A DNA stretch of 64,000 nucleotides from Gonocerus acuteangulatus (Eukaryota; Arthropoda; Insecta; Hemiptera; Coreidae). The notes below the pieces were generated by a model, which was not told the origin of the DNA, searched no databases, and saw only the letters and a program-made list of their open reading frames with translations. Where the stretch lies: assembly GCA_946811695.1 (NCBI GenBank), contig OX328125.1, forward strand, positions 42,094,709 through 42,158,708. Reading direction: 5' to 3'. Below, piece by piece: positions 55,531-64,000 of this stretch. A program made the translations under genes and the position numbers. Each line of letters opens with the position of its first letter. Within the stretch, counting starts at the first letter, position 1.

Positions 55531-56205
55531 ATGAACGGACTTCCTTATTGAAAACATCAAAATTTTTATTTAATAGCCTATGGAGCAAACTATAAAACTC
55601 TTCGCAAAAGTTCGTATTAGAGAAATAAAATTGTGCCACTCGTAAAGAGCCTAGGTCTGGAGTCTGGTCACGTAGGGCCACACACCGCACAGGCTGGCCA
55701 ACCGGCTAGTAATTAAGCCAGCAAACCTCTGATATTTTACTTATTTAGATCGATACACTGTCGGCCTTTCTTCTTTAATCTTTTAGCTCATGAACTTTTA
55801 CGTGTGTTCGTTGGTATTTATATTTCTCTTAGTTCTTTTTTTGTTTTTTTTGTCAAATTAACTAAAAGAATTCCGACGATGACATTATATTCACTCATAT
55901 AAAAAAGGAAATATAATTTGCTTCGGATTTATTTCAAAGATTTTATTTAATAGTTCTCCATATCTGGAGTGAATGGCGTGGAATCAATCGTACGCGCCAG
56001 ACTGCTCTTAATAGACATTTAGCTCGTCAATAACATAAAACCCAAAAAATAAATCAAAACTACTAAAATAAAGTGAAATAATAAATACTATAGTTTTAGA
56101 AGATAAAATATGTCAGATTGCTGATTTTTTTTTTTTTTTGTAAATTTTACGTTCAAGAAAATTAGAATTTGTAAGGGATAAAAATCTCAGAAATATTAAA
56201 TATTT
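55531..56205. other. No feature seen
   Basis: Anonymous sequence with a T-rich tract at 56126-56140. Confidence 0.4.
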
Positions 56206-56209
56206 ATTT

Positions 56210-56625
56210 TTGTATTATTTTTTATTAACGAATGCCCGCTGTTGGCCATTCGGCGTCGAGACTACCAAGAACGACCTGGTGGAGAAAGCTGGGGGTCCAG
56301 CTAGGTATGATGAAGATGTGGTTCCCATTCATGACAGAGCGGTCAAGTGTCTTCGGCCAAACGTAAGCGGCGTAGTTGTGCCTGGAGATGGCCAGTCAAA
56401 CAGTCAAAAATTTGCCACAGCGGTGCCCTGTCGGTTGATGACGGCAGGAGGCCGATGTTGTAAATTGAGACCCATTTCCTTCCACTACCAGCTTCTTCAT
56501 GTGCTTGCTTGGTGTGAAGTTTGACGGCAGCAGTAATTATGTTTTTAACAAATGTAAAACTTGTTTCAAGATTGTTTGTTGCATTAACCTTAGCAAGATC
56601 ATGTGCTTTTAGCATAAATATTCTT
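56210..56625. other. GC-richer block open on both strands, unidentified
   Basis: Markedly higher GC than its surroundings. Open on the plus strand for 104 codons (ETTKNDLVEKAGGPARYDED) and on the minus strand for 90 (QAHEEAGSGRKWVSIYNIGL). Neither matches a family I know. Could be an exon, a foreign segment or an element fragment. Confidence 0.3.
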
Positions 56626-56674
56626 TAGCAGTTACTAAACTAGAAAAAAAACGTTACAAAAAAGTTTCTGCTGG

Positions 56675-56727
56675 CATTCGCGTATGCGCAGTGGCGTGGC
56701 CATGTACGAAAAAGAAGACTGTATGTG
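56675..56727 (+). promoter_or_regulatory. CpG palindrome block, copy 1
   Basis: CGCGTATGCGCA at 56679-56690 followed by GTGGCGTGGCCATGTACGAA and AAAGAAGACTGTATGT. Nearly repeated at 61069-61116. The core is one base off the NRF-1/Ewg palindrome YGCGCATGCGCR. Confidence 0.4.
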
Positions 56728-58060
56728 TACCAAAAAAAAATTCCTCTGAAATAGTCCACAGAATTAGTTTCGTGTACATCAGGCGATACCTTACCTTAAG
56801 TATTTCTTAATAACCGTGTGTCAGGATGCTAAATGTTCTCTTATATTATATCAGAATTCCAAAATTTGCTGTGAATTCGGACTACATTAGACAAAATTGT
56901 ATTAAATTTATTATAGGAATTAAATTTAGACAGTTTGTTCTGACTAGAAAGTTTTCAAACCCCAGTTTCGGCTAAAAAATACAAAGAGAAAAACATTCGC
57001 AATGGAATATTACGTTAAAAATTTTAGTTACTATATCTATTACCCAAAATAAGAAATGTTTCCGCCACTCAATTTTACACAGCTTGACATAATCCCTTTC
57101 TACGATAAGAGAAACCATTAAACCTGTTATCAAAGATAACACTTCCAGGTGCTAAACTTTACAGTTTAAAGGTAATTGAATAATTTTTAAAGTATAAGTT
57201 TTTAATATAATTATTAATCCACGATAACTGAAAAAGAGCGATTTTATAAGGTTAATTGAAAATTGATTGTTAATTAGTCTGTAAAAAGTCTAAAACATAT
57301 TTCTTTGAATATAATATTTTAGTTCAAAACATCTGCCGACAAGATTTATTGTTCTGGCATCGTCCTCTACATTCGTTCTTGGCGAAGAAAATGCATTATT
57401 CAAGAACAGTAAAATGGTATTTATTGAAAACTATATTTAAACTATCCAGAAGAAAATAGAGCTTACTAATGGTTAAAAATTCCACCGAGTTAGTTGATAA
57501 ATGGAAATATTCCAGAAGAAGAGCGGATAATAATCATACCGGAAGAGATTGGAGAAACAGGGCTGACACTAATATAGAATAAATCACTTACTCTATTTGT
57601 GAGTTTTGAAAGTTCCCGTCTACTTTGGGTTGTAATGCTATCTAGATCTCCCTTGTCGGGTTAACTTTACCGTGCTCTGTGCTCTAGTAATGCTCTTTGA
57701 GGCGAGACCTCTTTAAGATAGTGGCAGAATCTAAATGAGTTTTACATTGAAAAAATAAATCCGGGGAGGGTGGCGACCAGAGAGTTGTCTGCAAGATAGT
57801 TTTCTTGGGGTTATTTGCAGGTAATTTAACACAGCAGGGTGAATTTCATCATCTTGAACTACGGTCTTATAGAGAAGCGAAAAGAAGAAAAACAAATTAT
57901 GATGTTTGCTTATTGTCAGTGAATATGAGGCATTCATTAATTTTTCTCAGGGTACATCAGCATGAAACGACGGTAGCATATGGTAAAATATATTAAAAGT
58001 ATAAAGTAAATAAGAGTTTATGATAAATAAAAGATAAGACAGTACAAAATAATAAGATTG
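56728..58060. other. No feature seen
   Basis: AT-rich anonymous sequence. Confidence 0.4.
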
Positions 58061-58063
58061 CCA

Positions 58064-58212
58064 ACACCAGAGCCACTTTTAATAGACCGGTTGCCATTAA
58101 TCACCGAAGTTAAGCAACGTCGGTTACCTAAATGTGTGACCGTCCACGTGCTGTTGCCACTATAAAACGGTGGCAACCGGTGCTAATAGCCCAGAAATTT
58201 GAACGCAATAAA
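58064..58212 (+). mobile_element. 5S rRNA-derived SINE
   Basis: GCCAACACCAGAGCCACTTT opens a diverged 5S gene. ATCACCGAAGTTAAGCAACG, TCGGTTACC and TGTGACCGTCCACGTGCTGT cover the rest. A tail with GGTGCTAATAGCCCAG and an A-rich end (CGCAATAAAAAAA) is joined directly to the 5S 3' end. The tail resembles the SINE-A tail GGCGCTAATGGCCCAG. TSD not clear. Confidence 0.8.
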
Positions 58213-58850
58213 AAAATATCCATTTAGCTACTTCTAATTCTTATAATAAACAAGACGGTATATACCGTCAGTGACTTAAGAAGAATGGGGAAAGCAGTTG
58301 CGAGAGAGACAAAAACTATTTAACTGTTGCCCCCCCCCCCTCCTTTCTCAGAGGAAAGGAATGCGATTTTAACTTCAAAATATACAGGTTTTCCGTTTTG
58401 ACAAAAATGTCGATTGGCACTGTAGGAAATATTTCAAATCCAACGATTTTTTTCGCTTGCAAATCCATCCATTGGTCCTACGGGGAACAGACAATTCCAA
58501 TATCGAAGGCGATTCACAAGTCTTAATTTAATAACTAGTCTTAATCTAGAGCGACCAGCTGATGCAGTATATTTAAAAAGGATAAGAAAACATCTGGTGT
58601 TTCTTATTGTGTGAAAGGAGACAGAAGCTCTTGCATTAAACATTTCGGAATCATCTGGAAACATTAAGTAAAGGGGTGAAGGGTGGTAATGAACTCGGTA
58701 GTCGATTAAAAAAAATTAAAATTTCATTTTTAACACAAATTTAAGCCTACTCCTGAGCCTTATTTGATTAAAACATTGTTCAATTTCAGATTAATATGAC
58801 ACTATATCAGCAAAAAGCCTGTTGTGGAAACATTGGCCCCAGTAGGAGTA
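58213..58850. other. No feature seen
   Basis: Anonymous sequence with a short C-run at 58330-58340. Confidence 0.4.
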
Positions 58851-58852
58851 TT

Positions 58853-58960
58853 AACCTTTTTTTTTTTTACATCGCAGCTTGGTGACCCAGCCAGGATAGG
58901 GCTGATGGATTCTCTTTTTTGCGGAGTGCTCACACTTAACACTCATGGTCACTAGGCCTT
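58853..58960 (-). mobile_element. SINE-B copy with deleted B box
   Basis: Minus strand: AAGGCCTAGTGACCATGAGT (head), AGAGAATCCATCAGCCCTAT, CCTGGCTGGGTCACCAAGCT, then poly(A). The segment with the GGGTTCGATTCCC box is missing between head and body. Confidence 0.65.
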
Positions 58961-58996
58961 CTCCTATAGCTTAATCTCTTGAGAGAGAATGAAAGA

Positions 58997-59160
<164 letters not shown>

Positions 59161-61065
59161 AGGAAGAGAGGGATGATGTAAAGCAACAGAGCTGAGAGAG
59201 AATAACTATCTTCCCTCCGTCCTGTATAGATCTAGCCAGCGAATCGCTCGGATCACCAGCCCAGGTCCGACACCTATATCTATTTATCAATACACCGTAA
59301 ACTATTTTACTCACACGGCTAGAGCAATCAGATAAAATTATTTATGACAAATCTCTTAACAAGACCAATGTCCGATGGAGGCCTGTGTGACCCTGCCGGC
59401 TTACATAAATAAAATTTTACACCCGGCATAAAACCCTTCGCCTTGAATATTAGATAGAGAAATATTTGCATCATAACCCTACGGCGAAGGAATGCTAAGA
59501 CTTGTGTTAATTTAATCGAATCTTGTGCCTGCGAGGCCTTATTAATTGTAAATGAAAATTGCAAATCGTCATATTTTGTTCTGTTTGAACCGCTTTAAGC
59601 AGAAGAGGAGGAATCTACATACATCTGTAGGTCTGTCGAAATTTCAGTAGATGCTTTCTTGTGTTAAATTCAAGTCCTCATATCTGCAAAACATTCTTTA
59701 TGTAGTTTTCTAGTCGATGTTGTTCGCCCTTCCCCTGTACTTTGGTTCTGTAGATTTTGCTAGCGTTTCTCCTAATATGCTCTGGTGTTCTACAAGCCAA
59801 TTTCAATAGATTCTTCCCTATCACAAGATTTGCAGGTTTTGCATTGAGGTTCGGCCTAATTGAGGTATTGCAGACTCAGTATGTTATTGATTTCGATTCA
59901 ATTTTCATGAAAAATTTATTTTCTGACGCTTCATTTGTTAGGACCGATGTATACGAAGAGTGCGTTGGAATAAAGAAAAACCTTTAACTAAATACAGCGA
60001 CTTCTGTCGCCTTGTCCAATTCCACCTCTTGAGGTAGCCTCTTTTAATCATTTAAAATTATTCAACTTGCACCTGCTGCGTGACATCTAGATTACTTGAA
60101 GTTTTCCATTCATTTTGCATTTTTTGCGACCCTAGTGACAGGAAATAATGTAAATATATCCTACGCCTTATGCGATTAACCGACAGAAGTTCAATACTAA
60201 CCACACATATTATAAAACACATTTATACTCGAACATTTTTAAAGTTTTGTCATGAATTCCTCATCCTTTTCCTTTTTTTATTATTTAATTGTGATTTATT
60301 TTATTTATTTGTAGTTTGTTTTTTTTTTTGTTTTTTTTATTTCATTTATTTTCTATTGTTTCTTATTTTGTTTAGTCTTTGGCACAGTTCTTAGTTTCCA
60401 TCGTATTTTTATTTTTTATTTTTTTTTAGCTTTAATTTTTCCTTTTTAACGTTCAAGTCTAAAGAAGTCTATAAATTAATTAAATAAATAAATAATGACA
60501 GAAATACTTCTCCTTGGCTTCACCATCAGATATTTCCGGTTTATAATTCTTCTGGCCATCCCCTAATGGCCAATTAGCCCAAAATGTCAACCATGTCCCA
60601 CAGCAGATGGGCAAATACTCAGGTTCTAATCAAATCATTAAGAATTCATGCTCTGCTGAAATTTAGTCAAAGCAAGTTGGTTTCATCCATATTTTTATTA
60701 TAGCTGATTTCATTTCCGTTTCAATCAGTGAAGCTTGACATCTTATTATAAATCCCTACAAAAATTATTATAGTGCAAACACTAGCAATATAAGTCTTAT
60801 AATTCTTGAGTCAATATAGATTTTTATTGATGCCATATAGAGTTTACGAATGAATTATCCATTATCAAGTAAAACTTTATTATTGTTAATTCTCATTCTT
60901 CGCCTAAAGTGATTGCAGAACAGGATCCGGTTCGTGTCGACTGGCGTGGATGGCTGTAATAAGAGGATGGCAGAGAATATCCCTTTCGAAACCGGATTCT
61001 AGCGGATCAGCTGTTTTTGACGTCATTAGTATTACCGTTTGAATAATGTCGTGGAATTTCATCCC
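59161..61065. other. No gene supported
   Basis: T-rich runs at 60275-60430. Short open frames at 59328-59564 (-) and 59757-59987 (+) lack motifs. Confidence 0.35.
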
Positions 61066-61068
61066 AAG

Positions 61069-61116
61069 TCGTTCGCGCATGCGCAGTGGTCATGTACGAA
61101 AAAGAAGACAGTATGT
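61069..61116 (+). promoter_or_regulatory. CpG palindrome block, copy 2
   Basis: CGCGCATGCGCA at 61074-61085 is a perfect NRF-1/Ewg-type palindrome, followed by GTGGTCATGTACGAAAAAGA and AGACAGTATGT. Either a shared repeat end or a real regulatory site. Confidence 0.4.
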
Positions 61117-62100
61117 TATACAGTATATTACATAGGTTTGTCGGGTGGACCTAAAGCATATTTACATTCCTGAATTTGAGCAGAGGGCTCTTAACGATTT
61201 TTGTTTTTTTATCAGTTGTTTTTCTCCCTAAATTTCCAAATACAATACTAAATTGAGAGATAATCTGAGTTCTCACTATACCTTGCAAGGTAATACAATT
61301 TTACGACTGTTGTAGGAATCGGTAGCTTGAAGAATTATTTTTGGAAAAGTAGTGACCATAATAGATAACTTGATTTTTAGTTGTTAGCCAATATATTTTT
61401 TGGCAATATTTCTCACAATCGGACCTGGTTAGTTAGGAGCACCGTCAAACATACACACGCATGTGTATATTTATATATACATGAGCAACTGGTATGTTCA
61501 TGACCACGCAATAACATAAACTTTTTGAACCACCACATCCTGATCCAGATCCCCCATCGGGTCAACGTCCTACGTGGCTTTTAGGCACGGAAGGAAAAGC
61601 TCTAAAAGAACCCGTAATAGCTTAGGGGTATTCCATGGAATTGCCCAGAATTCCAGCGCCTTTCTGTTCCATGGGATATAGGCCATTGTGACGGAGTGCC
61701 CTTCCCAGCGCTGTGCGGTAAGGCACGCAGGAGGCTAGATTTAAATGCTGATCAGCACTTCGATAAGGACTCATCTAAAGTTGGGCTGCACAGGCATTCC
61801 GTTAGGGATTCACGCCTCCCTCGCAACACCAAACATAGGAGCATTCAACTACCAACCGCTGAATATGAAGTTTTCACTTTCCGTCATTGTAGTCTGCACG
61901 AGAAATAGTAAAATTCTATAGCGACGGTCATAAATACATTATCGAGATATTAGATAAACGAAAGGTAAGGTAGTACGTTTGTAGATATATAGGAGTTGAA
62001 AAAAAAAAATCCTGCGACTTATTTACGGACCTGCGAATGTAGTATAAATTTGGAGGGGACGCCAGAACTGAAGGCTTTATAGTTAATGCAATGTCTTAAA
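61117..62100. other. No gene supported
   Basis: 61540-61915 is GC-richer and open on the plus strand from 61696 to 61908 (KARRRLDLNADQHFDKDSSK) without a recognised domain. Confidence 0.3.
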
Positions 62101-62109
62101 TGCTATAAA

Positions 62110-62340
62110 CTTCATAATGCTCGGACGGTTAGGTTGTGCCGGGCACGTAGTTCGAATGGAGGAAGGAGAAATTCCATGGAAGGCCCTTGAGGTCTGGATT
62201 GATGTGTTGACAGTTTGGCAGCAGACTCAGGGGTTCTTCTCAACACAACGAACTGGAAGGCGGCGGCAGCGGATAGAGGTGGTTGACGGAAGGTGGTTGC
62301 CGGAAGTTAGAGAATGGCAGGCTTCCTCGTGAAAACATGT
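62110..62340 (+). pseudogene. RTE-type LINE pol C-terminus
   Basis: LGRLGCAGHVVRMEEGEIPW, KALEVWIDV, GRRRQRIEVVDGRWLPEVRE then W-stop. The 'AGHV-RM-E-E-PWKAL' block is diagnostic. The GRP-x-RW segment is distorted by small insertions. No 3' UTR recognised. Confidence 0.75.
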
Positions 62341-62679
62341 GTATATTTCATACACAACACTTGTTCGGAATTCAAATAAATCCTCCTTGCTCCGTATTAT
62401 AAATACCTCGCCTGTGAGTCAAGTCTACATGTGCCATCTAGATTCCTAAAGCGGTAGCTTCTAGAAAACAGCTGTATATTATTATTATATTATTTCACTT
62501 ATCCATGATCCATCAGTAACCTATTTTGTTATCTGATATGTGAATCACATCTAAATCCATCAGACGTTTGTTACGCAATCAAACAACATTGAAAACATTT
62601 TAAATTAGGCTTCAATTCGTCCGCATGTGCTCGAACTATTGTTTTATCTGATAAATTATAAATTCAAAATAATATTCCG

Positions 62680-62848
62680 TAGTTTGTGGGTTAAATTCTC
62701 AATTGGGATGGGGGTTTTATTTGGAAACAAGGTAAAGACATCCTGGCAAAACCTATATCCTGGCTAGAATAGGATGATAACCTATAAATAATCTGTCGCT
62801 AAAAAAATTGTGTTCTTGATAAGAAGGCATCAAAATTAAAATAAAATA
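62680..62848 (+). mobile_element. SINE-B, worn copy
   Basis: GTGGGTTAAATTCTCAATTG (B box remnant), CTATATCCTGGCTAGAATAG, GGATGATAACCTATAAATAA and a GCATCAAAATTAAAATAAAA tail. Confidence 0.7.
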
Positions 62849-64000
62849 ATATTCATAGTGTAAATAATTATGCGTAAAGATTGATTCTTACGCATCAGTC
62901 GCGTCACGTCTAAGTTTCGTCAGTTCCGTTACAAAAAAATTAGTTTTATTACGGCTCAATTAGTTTTATGACTAAAATAAGTTTAGTGATTGAAGTGGCT
63001 CTGAAGGTCTAATATTACCCTTCAGTCAGGTCATGGTTCGTCGGCGGCCAGACCCTGACAAAATATCGTCGAGGAGAAATAACCTTTCGATGGTTCGGTG
63101 ACTGAAGTGGTACTGAGTACGGTTCAGTCACGGAACCGTGAAAAGATAATTTCATCTCAAAGATATTTTTTTTCTTTTGATTGACGATTTTGCCGGAGAC
63201 GTTCTGAATCGGAAAATTGATTGAACTATGAAGTGACCGATGTGTGGGAATAGACCATAATTCTGCGTAAAATTAAAGAATTATACAATTCTGTTGAAAT
63301 TAAAGCGTTATACATGTTTGGCATATTTAGCTTGCTAATGTGGGCAGAAAATGATTATTATCAGTTGTTTGAAAGCCTTTAAAATGGTTCTAACAAATCA
63401 AAAACCTTCTTGATCACGTTTTTAACGTTGAGGAGCAATTAATGAGAGAGCGGAACACCATTAAAAAGATAACATAGGAATTTTATTGGAATGGCTATAT
63501 ATATTTGCATAAAATAAGGAAAAATTTAAATATAGTTAACCTTAAAGAAACGTAGCATCTTCTTCTTTATTTTTTGTTTTCACACTTAATATTTTACCTA
63601 CCTTCTAGAGAGGTTATTTTCATTAATTTAGGTATTTTTGGATGTACTCCATTTTAGGGATTTCTCTGCTTAATATATCCCCTTTTTTATGATTCTTTTA
63701 GCAGGGAGAATATAAAACAGCAGTGCAACTTAGGTTGACCAAAAACAGTCTGGGACTGCAAATTCGATCCTCGATACAACCCATCATGACTATAAAGATA
63801 CGTGGCAGAACAATAAAAATACATCTACTCTTAAAAAACAACGTAATCATTCTCCTAAATGCAATCTTCGTTAAAGCGAGGCAGTTCTCCTCAGATTCTT
63901 AAAACTGGTCAAAATTCCAAAAACTAAAATAAATAAAAATAATTTCTTCATGTGAGGTGATTCGTCGGATGTAGTGTATAGCGAGAGACTGTCCACTGAT
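62849..64000. other. No gene seen; imperfect duplication
   Basis: GATTGAAGTGGCTCTGAAGG near 62983 and GACTGAAGTGGTACTGAGTA near 63101 suggest an imperfect ~118 bp duplication around CAGTCA(G/C)GG. Nothing else recognised to the window end. Confidence 0.35.

Overview
The window is non-coding, AT-rich DNA from an animal nuclear genome, most likely an arthropod. I recognise no intact host gene. The evidence is the repeat content: long (TA)n, (GA)n and poly(T) tracts, tRNA-derived and 5S-derived SINEs, 5'-truncated Jockey/RTE-type LINE fragments, Penelope-like elements with GIY-YIG endonuclease remnants, and Tigger- and hAT-type DNA transposons. There is no operon structure and no convincing intron-exon gene. 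A 200-base run of N lies at 18782-18981. The species cannot be named from the sequence alone.

Layout. 1-5 kb: a decayed LINE reverse transcriptase, a tail-only SINE, a full tRNA-SINE with target-site duplication (TSD), and one short unexplained open stretch. 5-13 kb: a small fold-back repeat, a copy of a (TA)n-bearing minisatellite element, two inverted ~400 bp copies of an unknown repeat 2.7 kb apart, and Penelope-like tails. 13-18 kb: a truncated Jockey element, long simple repeats, and 13 nearly identical 141-142 bp tandem units that look like an amplified internal minisatellite of the (TA)n element. 18-25 kb: assembly gap, a LINE tail ending in (TTAGA)n, a ~300 bp MITE, a SINE, a Penelope 3' end and another LINE RNase H tail. 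25-29 kb: the best Penelope-like element (reverse transcriptase thumb, basic linker, GIY-YIG domain, terminal repeat), then an 883 bp Tigger fossil between inverted copies of another repeat. 29-37 kb: a 110 bp Jockey tail with 14 bp TSD, a perfect 39 bp-arm palindrome, RTE-type LINE remains and decayed Penelope pieces. 38.8-41.7 kb: a 2.9 kb hAT-type element with 8 bp TSDs, carrying a giant fold-back and five 123 bp minisatellite units. 41.9-51 kb: another (TA)n element copy, nested SINEs, a LINE RNase H tail, a 5S-derived fragment, two tRNA-SINEs and a ~340 bp tandem repeat element. 50.9-52.6 kb: a 1.7 kb Jockey copy with TSD and only two in-frame stops. 52.6-64 kb: mostly anonymous sequence with two RTE C-termini, a 5S-derived SINE, a large (GA)n tract and two copies of a CpG palindrome block.

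The elements relate to one another more than to any host gene. SINEs with different Pol III heads carry the same 3' motif (GCGCTAATGGCC), as expected if one LINE machinery mobilised them. Penelope tails at six or more loci keep a hammerhead-like core whose helix II changes in a compensatory way. The (TA)n element links a dispersed repeat, a young satellite array and a short conserved coding-like block.
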